Below, piece after piece: positions 6,129 to 6,341 of a stretch of 6,341 bases of DNA (its first letter is position 1; each line of letters starts with the position of its first letter). A program made the position numbers and the translations under genes. Location of the stretch: contig JAHIVM010000284.1 in NCBI GenBank assembly GCA_018816665.1, forward strand, positions 1-6,341, written 5' to 3'. The notes below the pieces were generated by a model, which was given only the letters and a program-made list of their open reading frames with translations, made no database searches and had not been told where the DNA came from. Source of the stretch: Candidatus Zixiibacteriota bacterium (GTDB lineage Bacteria > Zixibacteria > MSB-5A5 > GN15 > FEB-12).

Positions 6129-6154
6129 ACACAGTCAAGCGGACTTGACTGTGT
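6129..6154 (-). terminator. Perfect 11-bp hairpin, likely terminator of the minus-strand gene
   Basis: ACACAGTCAAG (6129-6139) and CTTGACTGTGT (6144-6154) pair perfectly around four bases. On the minus strand the loop reads TCCG, a UNCG-type stable tetraloop, and the hairpin lies 33 bases past the stop of the gene at 6188-6341. There is no T-run after it on the minus strand. On the + strand a short TTTG follows the stem, so bidirectional termination between the convergent units is possible. Confidence 0.55.
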
Positions 6155-6187
6155 TTGTGGTCCGCTGTAGTCGGCATGGCACCAGCA

Positions 6188-6341
6188 TCACTCGATCTTC
6201 TGATACGCCAATCCAACATCTTCGTTGAACACCAAGTATGCCGTGCCCAGCCAGCGCCGGTACCATCCTGCACCGAGAACTCCGGATACGGGAACCATGT
6301 AGTCGGGCCTGAGGGTTCCAAATCCGTCCACAAGAAGCAGG
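6188..6341 (-). CDS. C-terminal end of an unidentified minus-strand gene (partial, 5' end outside window)
   Basis: On the minus strand the frame beginning at base 6340 stays open for 50 codons and ends at TGA (6188-6190). The peptide looks like genuine protein: it begins LLLVDGFGTLRPDYMV, continues with a glycine- and aromatic-rich part (SGVLGAGWYRRWLGTAYL), and ends VFNEDVGLAYQKIE. Residue composition and alternating hydrophobicity are natural, unlike the competing frames, which are rich in Ser, Arg, Thr and Trp or stop early. The product is not recognised. The Gly/aromatic pattern could be the end of a beta-structured envelope protein or of an enzyme domain. It converges on the membrane-protein unit, and a hairpin follows its stop. 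Confidence 0.6.
   Translation of the reverse strand, partial: LLLVDGFGTLRPDYMVPVSGVLGAGWYRRWLGTAYLVFNEDVGLAYQKIE

Noticed and set aside
6112..6333. A 73-residue minus-strand frame with an ATG start
   Set aside because: The peptide is rich in Trp, Ser, Arg and Thr with no hydrophobic pattern. A different minus-strand frame (stop at 6188) is clearly better and overlaps it.

Overview
The window looks like chromosomal DNA from an uncultured, probably anaerobic bacterium with a moderately GC-rich genome. The evidence is a DsrK/HmcF/TmcB-type iron-sulfur protein of the heterodisulfide-reductase superfamily, a histidine kinase with cysteine-bearing PAS domains of a kind common in sulfate reducers and their relatives, and an intergenic repeat built of three hairpins. 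A desulfobacterial or Zixibacteria-like source is my best guess, but the taxonomy is inference only.

Layout, left half (1-4981, all + strand). The last 17 codons of an upstream gene overlap the start of a 537-residue dicluster Fe-S protein. This is followed at very short spacing (20, 18 and 6 bases) by a helical-repeat (HEAT-like) protein, a stand-alone CheY-like response regulator, and a membrane-anchored histidine kinase with two near-superimposable PAS domains. After a 109-base gap with a plausible sigma-70-type promoter comes a second stand-alone receiver protein. A clear intrinsic terminator (5009-5043) closes the block.

How the left half may work: the Fe-S protein would take electrons from, or pass them to, a membrane quinone-reactive partner (probably the upstream gene) and a soluble thiol/disulfide or redox carrier. 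The kinase has no periplasmic sensor loop. Its four cysteines per PAS domain, at identical spacing in both domains, suggest cytoplasmic redox or metal sensing, with phosphotransfer to one or both receivers. Regulators located beside such complexes are known from the Desulfovibrio hmc (rrf1) and tmc regions. The exact combination here, with a repeat protein between the electron-transfer subunit and the phosphorelay, is the most interesting system in the window.

Layout, right half (4982-6341). An orphan two-TM membrane protein (5253-5864) sits between two direct copies of a 140-bp repeat (10 differences, no gaps). Each copy folds into the same three hairpins, and none of the differences breaks a stem pair. 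Beyond copy 2 are a possible 27-codon ORF, two further perfect or near-perfect hairpins, and the C-terminal 50 codons of a minus-strand gene (6188-6341) that enters from the right edge. That gene is easy to miss because its start lies outside the window.
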